A stretch of 64,000 nucleotides of DNA from Labedella phragmitis (lineage in GTDB: Bacteria; Actinomycetota; Actinomycetes; Actinomycetales; Microbacteriaceae): positions 62,001-126,000 of the forward strand of contig NZ_RZNB01000002.1 in assembly GCF_004078635.1 (NCBI RefSeq), written 5' to 3'. The notes beneath the pieces are model-generated. The model ran no database searches. It was not told where the DNA came from and saw nothing but the letters and a program-made list of their open reading frames with translations. Shown here piece by piece: positions 16,278 to 25,218 of the stretch; the first letter of the stretch is position 1; each line of letters begins with the position of its first letter. Position numbers and translations under genes: made by a program.

Positions 16278-17220
16278 CGAATCCCTCCCCGGTGAGTTCG
16301 ACGAAGCATTCCTCGAGCGACGGGCGTCGTACGGCGACACCGCGGACACGCACGTCGGCCGCGACGAGGGCCGACACGAGGTCCTCGGACAGGACGTCGC
16401 CGGGGAGCGCCGCGTCGACGCGGCGGCCGTCGCCGACATGCACGTCGTCCGTCACGAGAGCTGCGAGGCCGTGCCGAGCGAGCACACCGACGGCGCGTTC
16501 CGCATCGGGGGTCTCGAGCTCGAACGCGGCCGTCGTGCCCCGTAACTCGTCGAGCCCGCCCTGAGCGACGAGCCGACCCGTCCGCATGATGGCGGCGTGG
16601 GAGCAGAGCTGCTCGATCTCGGCGAGGAGGTGGCTCGACACCAGGACGGTCGTGCCGTCGGCGTTCAGTCCGCGGATGAGCGCTCGCACCTCGCGGGTGC
16701 CCTGCGGATCGAGACCGTTGGTCGGTTCGTCGAGCACGATGAGGTCGCGCGGCGAGAGGAGAGCGACGGCTATTCCGAGCCGCTGCTTCATGCCGAGCGA
16801 GTACGAACCGACCTTCTTCCGCGCCGCCGCAGGGAGTCCGACCCGTGCGAGCGCGTCGGCGACGCGACCCTCCCGCGTTCGGGACGAGGTCCCGGGCTCG
16901 GCGGCGTCGAAGCGCGTGAGGTTGGCCTCGCCCGAGAGGAACGGGTAGAACCCGGGCCCTTCGACGAGAGCACCCACACGGGGCAGGACGTCGGCCGATC
17001 GCGACGGCATCTCCGAACCCAGCACCGAGATGGTGCCGGCTGTAGGCGCCGCGAGGGCGAGGAGCATGCGGATGGTCGTGGTCTTGCCCGATCCGTTGGG
17101 TCCGAGGAAGCCGAAGACCGATCCGGTCGGGACATCGAGGTCGAGGGAGGAGACGGCCTCGTGGCGACCGAATCGCTTGGTGAGACCGCGGGTCTCGACC
17201 GCGAGCCCACTCGTGGTCAT
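16264..17220 (-). CDS. ABC transporter ATP-binding protein
   Basis: 318 residues. Walker A GPNGSGKTTT, signature YSLGMKQRLGIA, Walker B LIVLDEPTNGLDPQG and the switch His in LVSSH are intact. The C-terminal 100 residues are the regulatory domain seen in CcmA/DrrA-type ATPases. It energises the permease encoded just downstream. The start overlaps the stop of the LolA-like gene (ATGA), so the order is LolA-like, ATPase, permease in one operon. Confidence 0.93.
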   Translation of the reverse strand: MTTSGLAVETRGLTKRFGRHEAVSSLDLDVPTGSVFGFLGPNGSGKTTTIRMLLALAAPTAGTISVLGSEMPSRSADVLPRVGALVEGPGFYPFLSGEANLTRFDAAEPGTSSRTREGRVADALARVGLPAAARKKVGSYSLGMKQRLGIAVALLSPRDLIVLDEPTNGLDPQGTREVRALIRGLNADGTTVLVSSHLLAEIEQLCSHAAIMRTGRLVAQGGLDELRGTTAAFELETPDAERAVGVLARHGLAALVTDDVHVGDGRRVDAALPGDVLSEDLVSALVAADVRVRGVAVRRPSLEECFVELTGEGFDVER

Positions 17221-18290
17221 CGGGCGGCCGCCTCCAGCGCGTCGATGGACACCGCTCCGGCGAGCACGCGGCCGTCGTCCGTGAAGAGCACGTTGACGAG
17301 GGAGGACGAGAGGACACGGCCGCCGTCGACGGCCGTCGTGACGGCGTCGAGGCCCTCGAACGCCGATGCGTCACCGGCCGGCAGCTCGACGATCGTCGTC
17401 CATCCGCTGCCGGAGGTGGTGGCGCCGGGCAGCCCGGTTCCGGGTTCGGGCGTTGCCGGGTCGGAGTGCTCGTTCGCCGGGGAGGTCTTCTCGGTGACCT
17501 CGACACCGCTCGGGGGTGTGAAGGAGAAGAGGTCGGCATCGGGAGTGCTGAAGTCGATACTCGTGTAGGCGACGCTGATGGCCGGAGAGGAGGAACCGTC
17601 GGCCGTGACGGCGAGCCCGAGAGGCAGACCCGTTTCGCCGTCGATCGACACGGTGATCGAGTCGACGAGCGACGCGTCGTCGCGCGGGGTGAGGAGCAGC
17701 TCGTATGCACTGCGCCCGGCCACCGTCGCGGTGGAGCCGACGGCGACCGTCGTGGTGCCGTCGAGCGAGGCCAGCAGGTCCTCCGCGACGGAGGACGGAG
17801 TGGGGACGTCGGCCGGCGGTAACGTGGGGGAGTCGGGGACGTCGCCCGTGGCGGTGATGTGGATGGCCGACTTCTCGCCCGAGTCGTAGACCCACAGGCC
17901 GTCGTCCTCCGTGGCGATCACGTCGCGCTCTCCGAGCCGGTCGAGCACCTGGAGACGGGCGCCGTTGTCGGCGTCGACGTAGACGCGCCCATCGTGCGAC
18001 GCGGTCGCGAGTTCCATGATGGCTGCGGCGATCGAGGAGTCGTCGCTCGTGGCGCCGGTGCCGGAACCACCGAGCGCGGAGAGGTCGGGAAGGCCGAGGT
18101 CGGACGTCTGCGTGAACTCGCCCGAGAAGGCGCGCACGTCGCTCTGCGCGACGAAGGTCAGGAGCTCCTCCGGGGTCTTCTCGGGGAGGTCCTGGGCGGC
18201 GTTCGTCGACAGGGGGATGGCGATCGCCGCGGCGACGGCGACGAGGGGGACGGAGGCGAACGGAACCCAGCGCTTCACTGACGTGTTCAT
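17217..18290 (-). CDS. secreted LolA/MucB-like outer-surface protein
   Basis: 357 residues. The N-terminal hydrophobic segment (WVPFASVPLVAVAAAIAIPL) looks like a signal peptide or anchor. The mature part follows the LolA/LppX/MucB plan: VRAFSGEFTQTSDLG, GRVYVDADNGARLQ, GLWVYDSGEKSAIH, AYELLLTPRDDAS, LPLGLAVTADG. Such proteins bind lipids or act as anti-sigma partners; DUF2092-like annotations are common in actinobacteria. It is the first gene of the ABC operon and may be the exporter's extracytoplasmic partner. Confidence 0.8.
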   Translation of the reverse strand: MNTSVKRWVPFASVPLVAVAAAIAIPLSTNAAQDLPEKTPEELLTFVAQSDVRAFSGEFTQTSDLGLPDLSALGGSGTGATSDDSSIAAAIMELATASHDGRVYVDADNGARLQVLDRLGERDVIATEDDGLWVYDSGEKSAIHITATGDVPDSPTLPPADVPTPSSVAEDLLASLDGTTTVAVGSTATVAGRSAYELLLTPRDDASLVDSITVSIDGETGLPLGLAVTADGSSSPAISVAYTSIDFSTPDADLFSFTPPSGVEVTEKTSPANEHSDPATPEPGTGLPGATTSGSGWTTIVELPAGDASAFEGLDAVTTAVDGGRVLSSSLVNVLFTDDGRVLAGAVSIDALEAAAR

Positions 18291-18419
18291 GTCCTCAGAA
18301 TCGCAGGTGAAACTGTGATCCGCATCCGACCAGGGGCGCATCTGTGGACGACGTACTCCGCTTGTGGTCGCTCGATGGCATCGAGGTGTGTCAGCGGGCG
18401 GGCGACGCGCCGCAGCGGG

Positions 18420-18425
18420 CAGAAT
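18420..18425 (+). promoter_or_regulatory. -10 box CAGAAT of the MOSC gene (leaderless)
   Basis: CAGAAT, six bases, then ATG at 18432. This decides the start against the upstream in-frame ATG at 18315. Confidence 0.45.
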
Positions 18426-18431
18426 CGGTGC

Positions 18432-18983
18432 ATGAGCCCTGCAGCCCCCGCGGTCGTGTCCGTGAGTCTCGACCGCGGCCATCACTTCAGCAAGCCGACG
18501 GTGCCCGAGATCGTGCTCCTCGAGGGCCTCGGTGTGGAAGGCGACGCCCATGCCGGGACGACCGTCCAGCACCTGTCACGGAAGCGTTGGCACAAGGACG
18601 AACCGAACCTCCGTCAGGTGCACCTCATCCACAGTGAGCTGTTCGCCGAACTGGCGGACGAGGGCTTCTCCGTGGGGCCCGGTCAGTTGGGCGAGAACGT
18701 GACGACGACGGGCGTCGAGCTCCTCGACCTTCCGCGCGGCACCGTACTGCGCCTCGGCGGCGACGCGAGCGTCGAGATCACGGGACTGCGCAACCCGTGC
18801 GTCCAGATCGACCGCTTCCAGGACGGGCTGATGAAGTCGTGCATCCGCGTCGACGACGACGGCACCGTCGAGCGCCGCACGGGTGTGATGGCCGTCGTCC
18901 GCTCGAGTGGCGTCATCCGACCGGGCGACGGCATCACCGTCGTCCTCCCGCCCGAACCGCACGAGCCCCTCTCGACCGTCTGA
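18432..18983 (+). CDS. MOSC domain protein
   Basis: 183 residues covering a single MOSC beta-barrel: VVSVSLDRGHHFSKP, GVEGDAHAGTTVQHLS, FSVGPGQLGENVTTTG and a conserved Cys in GLRNPCVQID. MOSC domains bind the molybdenum cofactor or deliver sulfur to it, and some reduce N-hydroxylated bases. It lies 4.5 kb from the cofactor cluster and is transcribed toward the DEAD-box gene. Its last codons form one arm of a terminator hairpin. Confidence 0.9.
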   Translation: MSPAAPAVVSVSLDRGHHFSKPTVPEIVLLEGLGVEGDAHAGTTVQHLSRKRWHKDEPNLRQVHLIHSELFAELADEGFSVGPGQLGENVTTTGVELLDLPRGTVLRLGGDASVEITGLRNPCVQIDRFQDGLMKSCIRVDDDGTVERRTGVMAVVRSSGVIRPGDGITVVLPPEPHEPLSTV

Positions 18984-19022
18984 CCCGGGAGGGCCGGCGG
19001 TCGAAAGAGGCTCGTGCGGTTC
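18954..19022. terminator. long hairpin overlapping the MOSC 3' end
   Basis: A near-perfect 27-bp stem pairs 18954-18980 (the last nine codons of the MOSC gene) with 18996-19022, with a loop of about 15 bases. It lies between convergent MOSC and DEAD-box genes and probably stops transcription from both sides. Confidence 0.75.
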
Positions 19023-19031
19023 GCTCTCGGC

Positions 19032-20933
19032 TCAGTAGCGGGGCTTGCGCTCCGGCCGGTCGTCGCGGGATCCGCCACGTCGGTCGCCGCCGCGGTCGTC
19101 GTTGCGATCGCGGTACCCGCCACGGTCGCCTCCGCCGCGCGGACCGTCGGTGCGGGGGCGCTTGCCCGGCGCGCCACGATCCGGTCGCAGCTCGATGAGC
19201 TTCCCGCTGATGCGCGTCTCGGCGAGCTTCGCCAGCTTGTCCTCGGAGAGGTCCGCCGGGAGCTCCACGAGGGAGAAGTCCGGACGGATGTCGATCATGC
19301 CGAAGTCCTCGCGGCTGAGCCCGCCCTCGTTCGCGAGGGCTCCGACGATCTGACGGGGTTCGACGCGCTGGCGGCGACCGACCGCGATGCGGTAGGTCGC
19401 CATCGGCCCGCTCGACGGGCGCTGACGCCGCTCCGGCCGGTCGTCTCCACCGAAGCGTCCGCCGCCGCCGAAGCGGTCGTCGCGGTCGCCCCGCTCGGGA
19501 CGGTCGCGCCGCTCGGTGAAGCTCTCCGAGCGGTCCTGAGTGGGGTCGAGCAGGAGCGGCTCGTCGCCCTGCGCGACGACCGCGAGGGCCGCGGCCACGT
19601 CGGCTTCCGGCACGTCGTGGTGCGAGACGTAATGCCCGATGATGTCGCGGAATCGGTCGATGCGCTCCGTCTGGCCGAGCGCCGCCGTGATCTGGTCGTC
19701 GAAGCGCGAGAGCCGCGTGGCGTTGACGTCCTCGGCCGTGGGGAGGCGCATCTGCGTGAGGGGCTGACGCGTCGCCTTCTCGATCGAGGTGAGCATGCGG
19801 CGCTCGCGCGGCGTGACGAAGCTGATCGCGTCTCCCGTGCGACCGGCACGGCCGGTGCGGCCGATGCGGTGCACGTAGGACTCGGTGTCGATCGGCAGGT
19901 CGTAGTTGACGACGTGGCTGATGCGGTCGACGTCGAGGCCGCGAGCGGCGACGTCCGTCGCGACGAGGATGTCGAGCTTGCCCGACTTCAGCTGGTTGAC
20001 CGTGCGCTCGCGCTGCGCCTGTGCGACGTCGCCGCTGATCGCGGCCGCCGTGTAACCACGGGCACGGAGCTTCTCGGCGAGCGTCTCGGTTTCGCTCTTC
20101 GTGCGGACGAAGACGATCATCGCCTCGAAGTTCTCGACCTCGAGGATGCGCGTGAGGGCGTCGACCTTCTGCGGGTAGGAGACGACGAGGTAGCGCTGCG
20201 TCGTGTTCGAGGAGGTCGTCGTCTTGCTCTTGACGGTGATCTCTTCGGGGTCGTTGAGGTACTTCTGCGAGATGCGGCGGATCTGTGCCGGCATCGTCGC
20301 GGAGAAGAGCGCGACCTGCTTGTCGGACGGGGTGTCGGCGAGGATCGTTTCGACGTCCTCGGCGAAGCCCATGCGGAGCATCTCGTCGGCCTCGTCGAGC
20401 ACGAGGTACTTGAGCTCGGAGAGGTCGAGGGTGCCCTTCTCGAGGTGGTCCATGATGCGGCCGGGTGTTCCGACGACGACGTGCACGCCGCGGCGGAGAG
20501 CCGAGAGCTGGACGCCGTAGGCCTGTCCGCCGTAGACGGGGAGGACGTGCACGCCTCGGAGGTGGGCTGCGTAGCTCTCGAACGCCTCGCACACCTGCAG
20601 GGCGAGTTCGCGCGTCGGCGCGAGCACGAGGGCCTGCGGCTTCTTCTGCGACGTGTCGAGCCGCGAGAGGATCGGCAGCGCGAACGCCGCCGTCTTTCCG
20701 GTACCGGTCTGCGCGAGGCCGACGACGTCGCGCCCCTCGAGCAGGGTCGGGATCGTGGCGGCCTGGATGGCCGACGGCGTCTCGTAGCCGAGGTCCTTGA
20801 CGGCCTTCAGGACGGTGTCGGCGAGCCCGAGGTCGGCGAATGTCTGGGTCTCGGGGATCTGCTCTGCGGCGGCGTTCACGGTGTCCGTCGACGCCGCGTC
20901 GCCCGGCTCCGTCGTGTCCTGAAGGGAAGTCAT
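19032..20933 (-). CDS. deaD: DEAD-box ATP-dependent RNA helicase (DeaD/CsdA type)
   Basis: 633 residues. Helicase motifs are in order: Q-motif (FADLGL...PSAIQ), AQTGTGKT, PTRELALQ, TPGR, VLDEADE, FSAT, VATDVAARGLDVDR and HRIGRTGRAGRTG. A DbpA-like RNA-binding domain follows (YRIAVGRRQRVEPRQIVGAL), then an Arg/Gly/Asp-rich tail that is probably disordered. It unwinds structured RNA in ribosome assembly, mRNA decay or cold adaptation. TACCCT lies six bases before the ATG, suggesting a leaderless message. Confidence 0.95.
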   Translation of the reverse strand: MTSLQDTTEPGDAASTDTVNAAAEQIPETQTFADLGLADTVLKAVKDLGYETPSAIQAATIPTLLEGRDVVGLAQTGTGKTAAFALPILSRLDTSQKKPQALVLAPTRELALQVCEAFESYAAHLRGVHVLPVYGGQAYGVQLSALRRGVHVVVGTPGRIMDHLEKGTLDLSELKYLVLDEADEMLRMGFAEDVETILADTPSDKQVALFSATMPAQIRRISQKYLNDPEEITVKSKTTTSSNTTQRYLVVSYPQKVDALTRILEVENFEAMIVFVRTKSETETLAEKLRARGYTAAAISGDVAQAQRERTVNQLKSGKLDILVATDVAARGLDVDRISHVVNYDLPIDTESYVHRIGRTGRAGRTGDAISFVTPRERRMLTSIEKATRQPLTQMRLPTAEDVNATRLSRFDDQITAALGQTERIDRFRDIIGHYVSHHDVPEADVAAALAVVAQGDEPLLLDPTQDRSESFTERRDRPERGDRDDRFGGGGRFGGDDRPERRQRPSSGPMATYRIAVGRRQRVEPRQIVGALANEGGLSREDFGMIDIRPDFSLVELPADLSEDKLAKLAETRISGKLIELRPDRGAPGKRPRTDGPRGGGDRGGYRDRNDDRGGDRRGGSRDDRPERKPRY

Positions 20934-20939
20934 CCTTTA

Positions 20940-20945
20940 AGGGTA
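20940..20945 (-). promoter_or_regulatory. -10 box TACCCT of the DEAD-box gene
   Basis: On the minus strand TACCCT is followed by six bases (TAAAGG) and the ATG at 20933. The AAAGG is too close to the start to be a normal Shine-Dalgarno. Confidence 0.5.
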
Positions 20946-21020
20946 CTCGGTGCCCGCCGATCGGCCGACCGCCGCGTTCTGGGAGGCTGAGTCAGGACGC
21001 GCGCTGTCCGCTGTCGTCGC

Positions 21021-21026
21021 TACCAT
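21021..21026 (+). promoter_or_regulatory. -10 box TACCAT of the UvrA-like gene (leaderless)
   Basis: TACCAT, six bases, then ATG at 21033. Confidence 0.55.
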
Positions 21027-21032
21027 CGGACC

Positions 21033-23447
21033 ATGTCGACGACGCCCGAAGTCTCCGCTCCCGCCGCTTCCTCTTCCCACCCTTCCGACGGTCCCCGGCA
21101 CCCGGCCGATCGACACGACCTGATCCGCGTCGTCGGCGCGCGCGAGAACAACCTCAAGAACGTGTCGGTCGACCTGCCGAAGCGGCGGCTGACGGTGTTC
21201 ACGGGCGTCTCGGGCTCCGGCAAGAGCTCCCTCGTCTTCGCGACGATCGCCGCGGAGTCGCAGCGCATGATCAACGAGACGTACAGCTCGTTCGTGCAGG
21301 GCTTCATGCCCAGCCAGTCGCGACCGGATGTCGACGTGCTCGAGGGCCTCACGACGGCGATCCTCGTGGATCAGGAGCGCATGGGCGCGAACGTCCGTTC
21401 GACGGTCGGCACCGCGACGGACACGGGTGCCCTGCTCCGCATCCTCTTCAGTCGCCTCGGCGAGCCGTACATCGGTGCGCCGCAGGCGTTCTCCTTCAAC
21501 GTCGCCTCCATCTCCGGCGCGGGCGCCGTCACGTTCGAGAAGGGCGGCGTCACGACGAAGGAGCGCCGGGACTTCTCCATCACCGGCGGTATGTGTCCGC
21601 GCTGCGAAGGGATGGGCAAGGTCAACGACATCGATCTGACCCAGATCTACGACGAGTCGAAGTCGCTCAACGAGGGCGCCATCACGATCCCCGGGTACAC
21701 CGCTGACGGCTGGGGCGTGAGGATCTACACGGGATCCGGATTCTTCGACCCCGACAAGCCGATCCGCGACTTCACGAAGAAGGAACTGCACGACCTGCTC
21801 TACAAGGAGCCCGTGAAGGTGAAGGTCTCCGACATCAACATGACGTACGAGGGCCTCGTCCCCAAGCTGCAGAAGTCGATGCTCTCGAAGGACCGCGAGG
21901 CGATGCAGCCGCACATCCGCGCCTTCGTCGACCGTGCCGTCACCTTCACGACGTGCCCGGAGTGCGGCGGCACGCGGCTCAATGAGGGCGCGCGCTCCTC
22001 GCGCATCCGCGGCGTCAACATCGCCGAGGCGAGTGCGATGCAGATCAGCGACCTCGCCGAATGGGTCAGGAGCCTCGACGAGCCGTCGGTAGCCCCGCTC
22101 CTCACCGCGCTGTCCGACACGCTCGACTCCTTCGTGTCGATCGGTCTCGGCTACCTGTCCCTCGACCGACCGGCGGGCACGCTGTCCGGCGGGGAGGCGC
22201 AGCGCACGAAGATGATCCGTCACCTCGGGTCGTCGCTCACCGACGTCACCTACGTCTTCGACGAGCCGACGATCGGGCTGCACCCGCACGACATCCAGCG
22301 CATGAACCAGCTCCTGCTGCGCTTGCGCGACAAGGGCAACACCGTCCTCGTCGTCGAGCACAAACCGGAGACGATCGCCATCGCCGACCACGTGGTCGAC
22401 CTCGGCCCGCGCGCGGGCGTCCACGGCGGCGAGATCTGCTTCGAGGGCACGGTGGAGTTGCTGCGAGCGAGCGACACCCTCACGGGGCGTCACCTCGACG
22501 ACCGGGCGGCCCTCAAGGAGACGGTCCGCACCCCGACGGGTGCGCTCGAGGTGCGCGGCGCCTCGGCGAACAACCTGAAGGATGTGGCCGTCGACGTCCC
22601 GCTCGGCGTGCTGACGGTCGTCACGGGTGTCGCCGGCTCCGGCAAGAGCTCGCTCGTGCACGGCTCGATCGCGGGGCGTGATGGCGTCGTCTCGATCGAC
22701 CAGGGCGCCATCAAGGGGTCCCGGCGCAGCAACCCCGCGACCTACACGGGGCTGCTCGAGCCCATCCGGAAGGCATTCGCCAAGGCCAACGGCGTCAAGC
22801 CTGCTCTCTTCAGCGCCAACTCGGAGGGCGCGTGCCCGAACTGCAACGGCAACGGCGTCGTCTACGCCGACCTCGGGGTCATGGCGAGCGTGGCCTCGAC
22901 GTGCGAGGTGTGCGAGGGCAAGCGCTTCCAGGCGTCAGTGCTCGAGTACACGCTCGGCGGCAAGGACATCAGCGAGGTGCTCGCGATGTCGGTCACGGAG
23001 GCCGAGGCGTTCTTCGGCGCCGGCGATGCCCGCACCCCGGCAGCGCACGCCGTCCTCGACCGGCTCGCGGACGTCGGCCTGGGATACGTGAGCCTCGGGC
23101 AGCCACTCACGACGCTCTCGGGCGGGGAGCGCCAGCGGCTCAAGCTCGCGACGCACATGGGGGAGAAGGGCCGCGTCTACATCCTCGACGAGCCGACGAC
23201 GGGACTGCACCTCGCCGACGTCGAGAACCTGCTCGCCCTGCTCGACCGGCTCGTCGACTCCGGCACCTCCGTCATCGTCATCGAACACCACCAGGCCGTC
23301 ATGGCGCACGCCGACTGGATCATCGACGTGGGACCGGGGGCCGGGCACGACGGCGGGTCGATCGTCTTCGAGGGCACGCCCGCCGACCTCGTCGCAGACC
23401 GCTCGACCCTCACGGGCGAGCACCTCGCCGCCTACGTCGGCGTCTGA
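21033..23447 (+). CDS. short UvrA-like excinuclease ABC protein
   Basis: 804 residues against about 950 for housekeeping UvrA. Two ABC modules are complete: Walker A GVSGSGKSSLVF and GVAGSGKSSLVH, signatures LSGGEAQRTKM and LSGGERQRLKLA, and Walker B VFDEPTIGLHP and ILDEPTTGLHL. Zinc-finger-type Cys pairs are CPRCEG, CPECGG, CPNCNG and CEVCEG. The shorter length fits the UvrA2/DrrC class, in which the UvrB-interaction and insertion regions are reduced. Such proteins give tolerance to DNA-intercalating drugs or damage. No uvrB or uvrC is nearby. Confidence 0.9.
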   Translation: MSTTPEVSAPAASSSHPSDGPRHPADRHDLIRVVGARENNLKNVSVDLPKRRLTVFTGVSGSGKSSLVFATIAAESQRMINETYSSFVQGFMPSQSRPDVDVLEGLTTAILVDQERMGANVRSTVGTATDTGALLRILFSRLGEPYIGAPQAFSFNVASISGAGAVTFEKGGVTTKERRDFSITGGMCPRCEGMGKVNDIDLTQIYDESKSLNEGAITIPGYTADGWGVRIYTGSGFFDPDKPIRDFTKKELHDLLYKEPVKVKVSDINMTYEGLVPKLQKSMLSKDREAMQPHIRAFVDRAVTFTTCPECGGTRLNEGARSSRIRGVNIAEASAMQISDLAEWVRSLDEPSVAPLLTALSDTLDSFVSIGLGYLSLDRPAGTLSGGEAQRTKMIRHLGSSLTDVTYVFDEPTIGLHPHDIQRMNQLLLRLRDKGNTVLVVEHKPETIAIADHVVDLGPRAGVHGGEICFEGTVELLRASDTLTGRHLDDRAALKETVRTPTGALEVRGASANNLKDVAVDVPLGVLTVVTGVAGSGKSSLVHGSIAGRDGVVSIDQGAIKGSRRSNPATYTGLLEPIRKAFAKANGVKPALFSANSEGACPNCNGNGVVYADLGVMASVASTCEVCEGKRFQASVLEYTLGGKDISEVLAMSVTEAEAFFGAGDARTPAAHAVLDRLADVGLGYVSLGQPLTTLSGGERQRLKLATHMGEKGRVYILDEPTTGLHLADVENLLALLDRLVDSGTSVIVIEHHQAVMAHADWIIDVGPGAGHDGGSIVFEGTPADLVADRSTLTGEHLAAYVGV

Positions 23448-23464
23448 GCAGCGACGAGCGCCGA

Positions 23465-23746
23465 TCAGGCGGGCGGGGTGTCGCGATCGACGCTCAGCGT
23501 CGCGATGCCGGGGAAGCGGACGACGAGACGGTCGGGCGTCTCGACGAGTGTGATGAGCACGTCGTCGCACGACCGGCACCGGACGATGGAGCCGTGCGCG
23601 AGCGCATCGGTCCCGTAGACCATCTCGGTCGCGAGAGTCGTGGTGTCGCCGCATCCCCCGCAGCAGCACACCGCCGTCGTCATGTCGGTCCGGAAGACCT
23701 CCGAGAAGGGGCCGGCGAGGGCGTTTCCGTCCACATGACTCGACAT
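23465..23746 (-). CDS. DUF6510 family Cys-rich protein
   Basis: 93 residues from MSSHVDGNALAG. It contains CCCGGCG and, about 30 residues on, CRSCDD, a probable zinc-ribbon or other metal site. In related actinobacteria this family sits beside a flavin reductase and a sulfite-oxidase-like protein, as here (2-base gap to the reductase). Its role is unknown; a metal-binding partner of the molybdoenzyme is a reasonable guess. The ATG at 23746 begins just after the reductase stop. Confidence 0.8.
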   Translation of the reverse strand: MSSHVDGNALAGPFSEVFRTDMTTAVCCCGGCGDTTTLATEMVYGTDALAHGSIVRCRSCDDVLITLVETPDRLVVRFPGIATLSVDRDTPPA

Positions 23747-23748
23747 GG

Positions 23749-24462
23749 TCAGCCTCCGAAACGTTCGGTCTTGACGGACTGCGGTTGGTGCCCCAGGTCG
23801 ACGAGGGACCGGGCGACCGCCTCCACGAAACCCGTCGGTCCGCACACGAACACCCCGGGAGAGTCCGAGGCCGGGATCGTCACGGCCTCGATGACCTCGC
23901 GCGTGACCCTCCCGGGCGGAGTGGGCCAGTCGGCGGGCGTCGACCGCGTGTAGACGTAGTCGACGTGGAAGGTCTCCGATTCGAGCGCGGCGAGATCGTC
24001 GGCGAAGAACCGGTCCTCGGGCGTGCGGACCGAGTAGAGGAGCCGGAACGGCGTGGTGCTGCCCGCCATCGCGTGCGCCCGAGCCATGGCGATGAGCGGC
24101 ACGATCCCGGAACCGCCGGCGATGAGCTGGATCGGACGGGTGTCCTCCGGTGTCCAGACGAACCACCGGCCGAGCGGGCCCTTGACCTCGAGCTGGTCGC
24201 CCGGGAGGACCTCGTCGACGAGATACGGCGAGACCTCGCCCGTGGGAAAGCGATCGACCGCGAGCTGCACGCTGGTCGCGTCGCCGACGCTCGCGATCGA
24301 GTACGACCGCACCGCCTGGTAGCCGTCGGGAGCCGTGAGCCGCAGGTCGAGATGCTGTCCGGCGAGGTTGCCGGGCCAGCCGTCGACGGAGATCGTGATG
24401 CTGCGTCCCGTCGGTGTCTCCGTGCGCGTGTCCGTGACCGTCCCGACCTTCCAGTCCGTCAC
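23749..24462 (-). CDS. ferredoxin-reductase-like FAD/NAD-binding oxidoreductase
   Basis: 237 residues of the FNR family without a [2Fe-2S] domain. The FAD-binding motif is AVRSYSIAS, followed by GEVSPYLVDEVLPGDQLEV (in part) and GPLGRWFVW. The NAD domain has LIAGGSGIVPLIAM and GVFVCGPTGFVEAVA. It probably passes electrons between NAD(P)H and the sulfite-oxidase-like enzyme encoded upstream, or serves methionine-sulfoxide-type reduction. The start is GTG at 24462. Confidence 0.9.
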   Translation of the reverse strand: MTDWKVGTVTDTRTETPTGRSITISVDGWPGNLAGQHLDLRLTAPDGYQAVRSYSIASVGDATSVQLAVDRFPTGEVSPYLVDEVLPGDQLEVKGPLGRWFVWTPEDTRPIQLIAGGSGIVPLIAMARAHAMAGSTTPFRLLYSVRTPEDRFFADDLAALESETFHVDYVYTRSTPADWPTPPGRVTREVIEAVTIPASDSPGVFVCGPTGFVEAVARSLVDLGHQPQSVKTERFGG

Positions 24463-24526
24463 CGTCCGCTCACCCGGCGAGCGTTCGGAGCGGTCCGCGG
24501 CTCGTCCGTGGCGAATCGTGCCGCGC

Positions 24527-25120
24527 TCACCAGTACCGCTGCTCCTGCCAGGGGTCGCCGTACGTGTGGTAGCCGTTCTGCTCCCAGAAACCGGGCTCGT
24601 CGTCCTTCATCATGACGAGACCGCGCACCCACTTCGCACTCTTCCAGAAGTACAGGTGCGGGACGAGGAGTCGGGCCGGGCCGCCGTGCTCGGGGTCGAG
24701 GTCCTCGCCGTCGAACTCGTAGGCGATCCAGGCTTTGCCGTCGAGCAGGTCCTCGAGCGGGAGGTTCGTCGTGTATCCGCCGTACGAGTGGGCCATGACG
24801 TAGTCGTAACTCGACTCGACCTCCTCGAAGAGCGTGTCGAGGGAGACGCCGCGCCACGACGTCCCGAGCTTCGACCAGCGGGTGACGCAGTGGATGTCCG
24901 TCGACACGAGCTCCGACGGGAGCGCCCGGAACTCGTCCCAGTTCCACGCGTGCTGGGCGCCTGTCTCGGTGCGGATGGAGAACGACCACTCGGCGGTGTC
25001 GATTCGGGGCGTCGGACCCGCCGACAGGACGGGGAAGTCCTCGGTGAGGAACTGTCCGGGCGGGAGGTCCGGAGAGCTCTCCCGGGTGCGGCCCCCGAAT
25101 CCGCGACTGAACACGGCCAT
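24527..25120 (-). CDS. sulfite-oxidase-like molybdopterin oxidoreductase
   Basis: 197 residues, one oxidoreductase molybdopterin-binding domain. The molybdenum-ligand Cys is Cys78 in STDIHCVTRWSKLG; HSYGGYTTNLPLEDLL and HGGPARLLVPHLYFWKSAKW are the other cofactor loops. No signal peptide and no dimerisation domain are seen, so it is a compact cytoplasmic form. GGAGG precedes the ATG. It is co-directional with the FNR-like and DUF6510 genes and probably forms a three-component system with them. Confidence 0.92.
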   Translation of the reverse strand: MAVFSRGFGGRTRESSPDLPPGQFLTEDFPVLSAGPTPRIDTAEWSFSIRTETGAQHAWNWDEFRALPSELVSTDIHCVTRWSKLGTSWRGVSLDTLFEEVESSYDYVMAHSYGGYTTNLPLEDLLDGKAWIAYEFDGEDLDPEHGGPARLLVPHLYFWKSAKWVRGLVMMKDDEPGFWEQNGYHTYGDPWQEQRYW

Positions 25121-25218
25121 GTCGTTCCTCCACTCGTCGCCGACGCACGCTCGTCCCGCTCATCGTACTGAGCCGACGGGTCCGGCGATACAGCGGATCG
25201 CGGTCGTGACCGCTGTCG

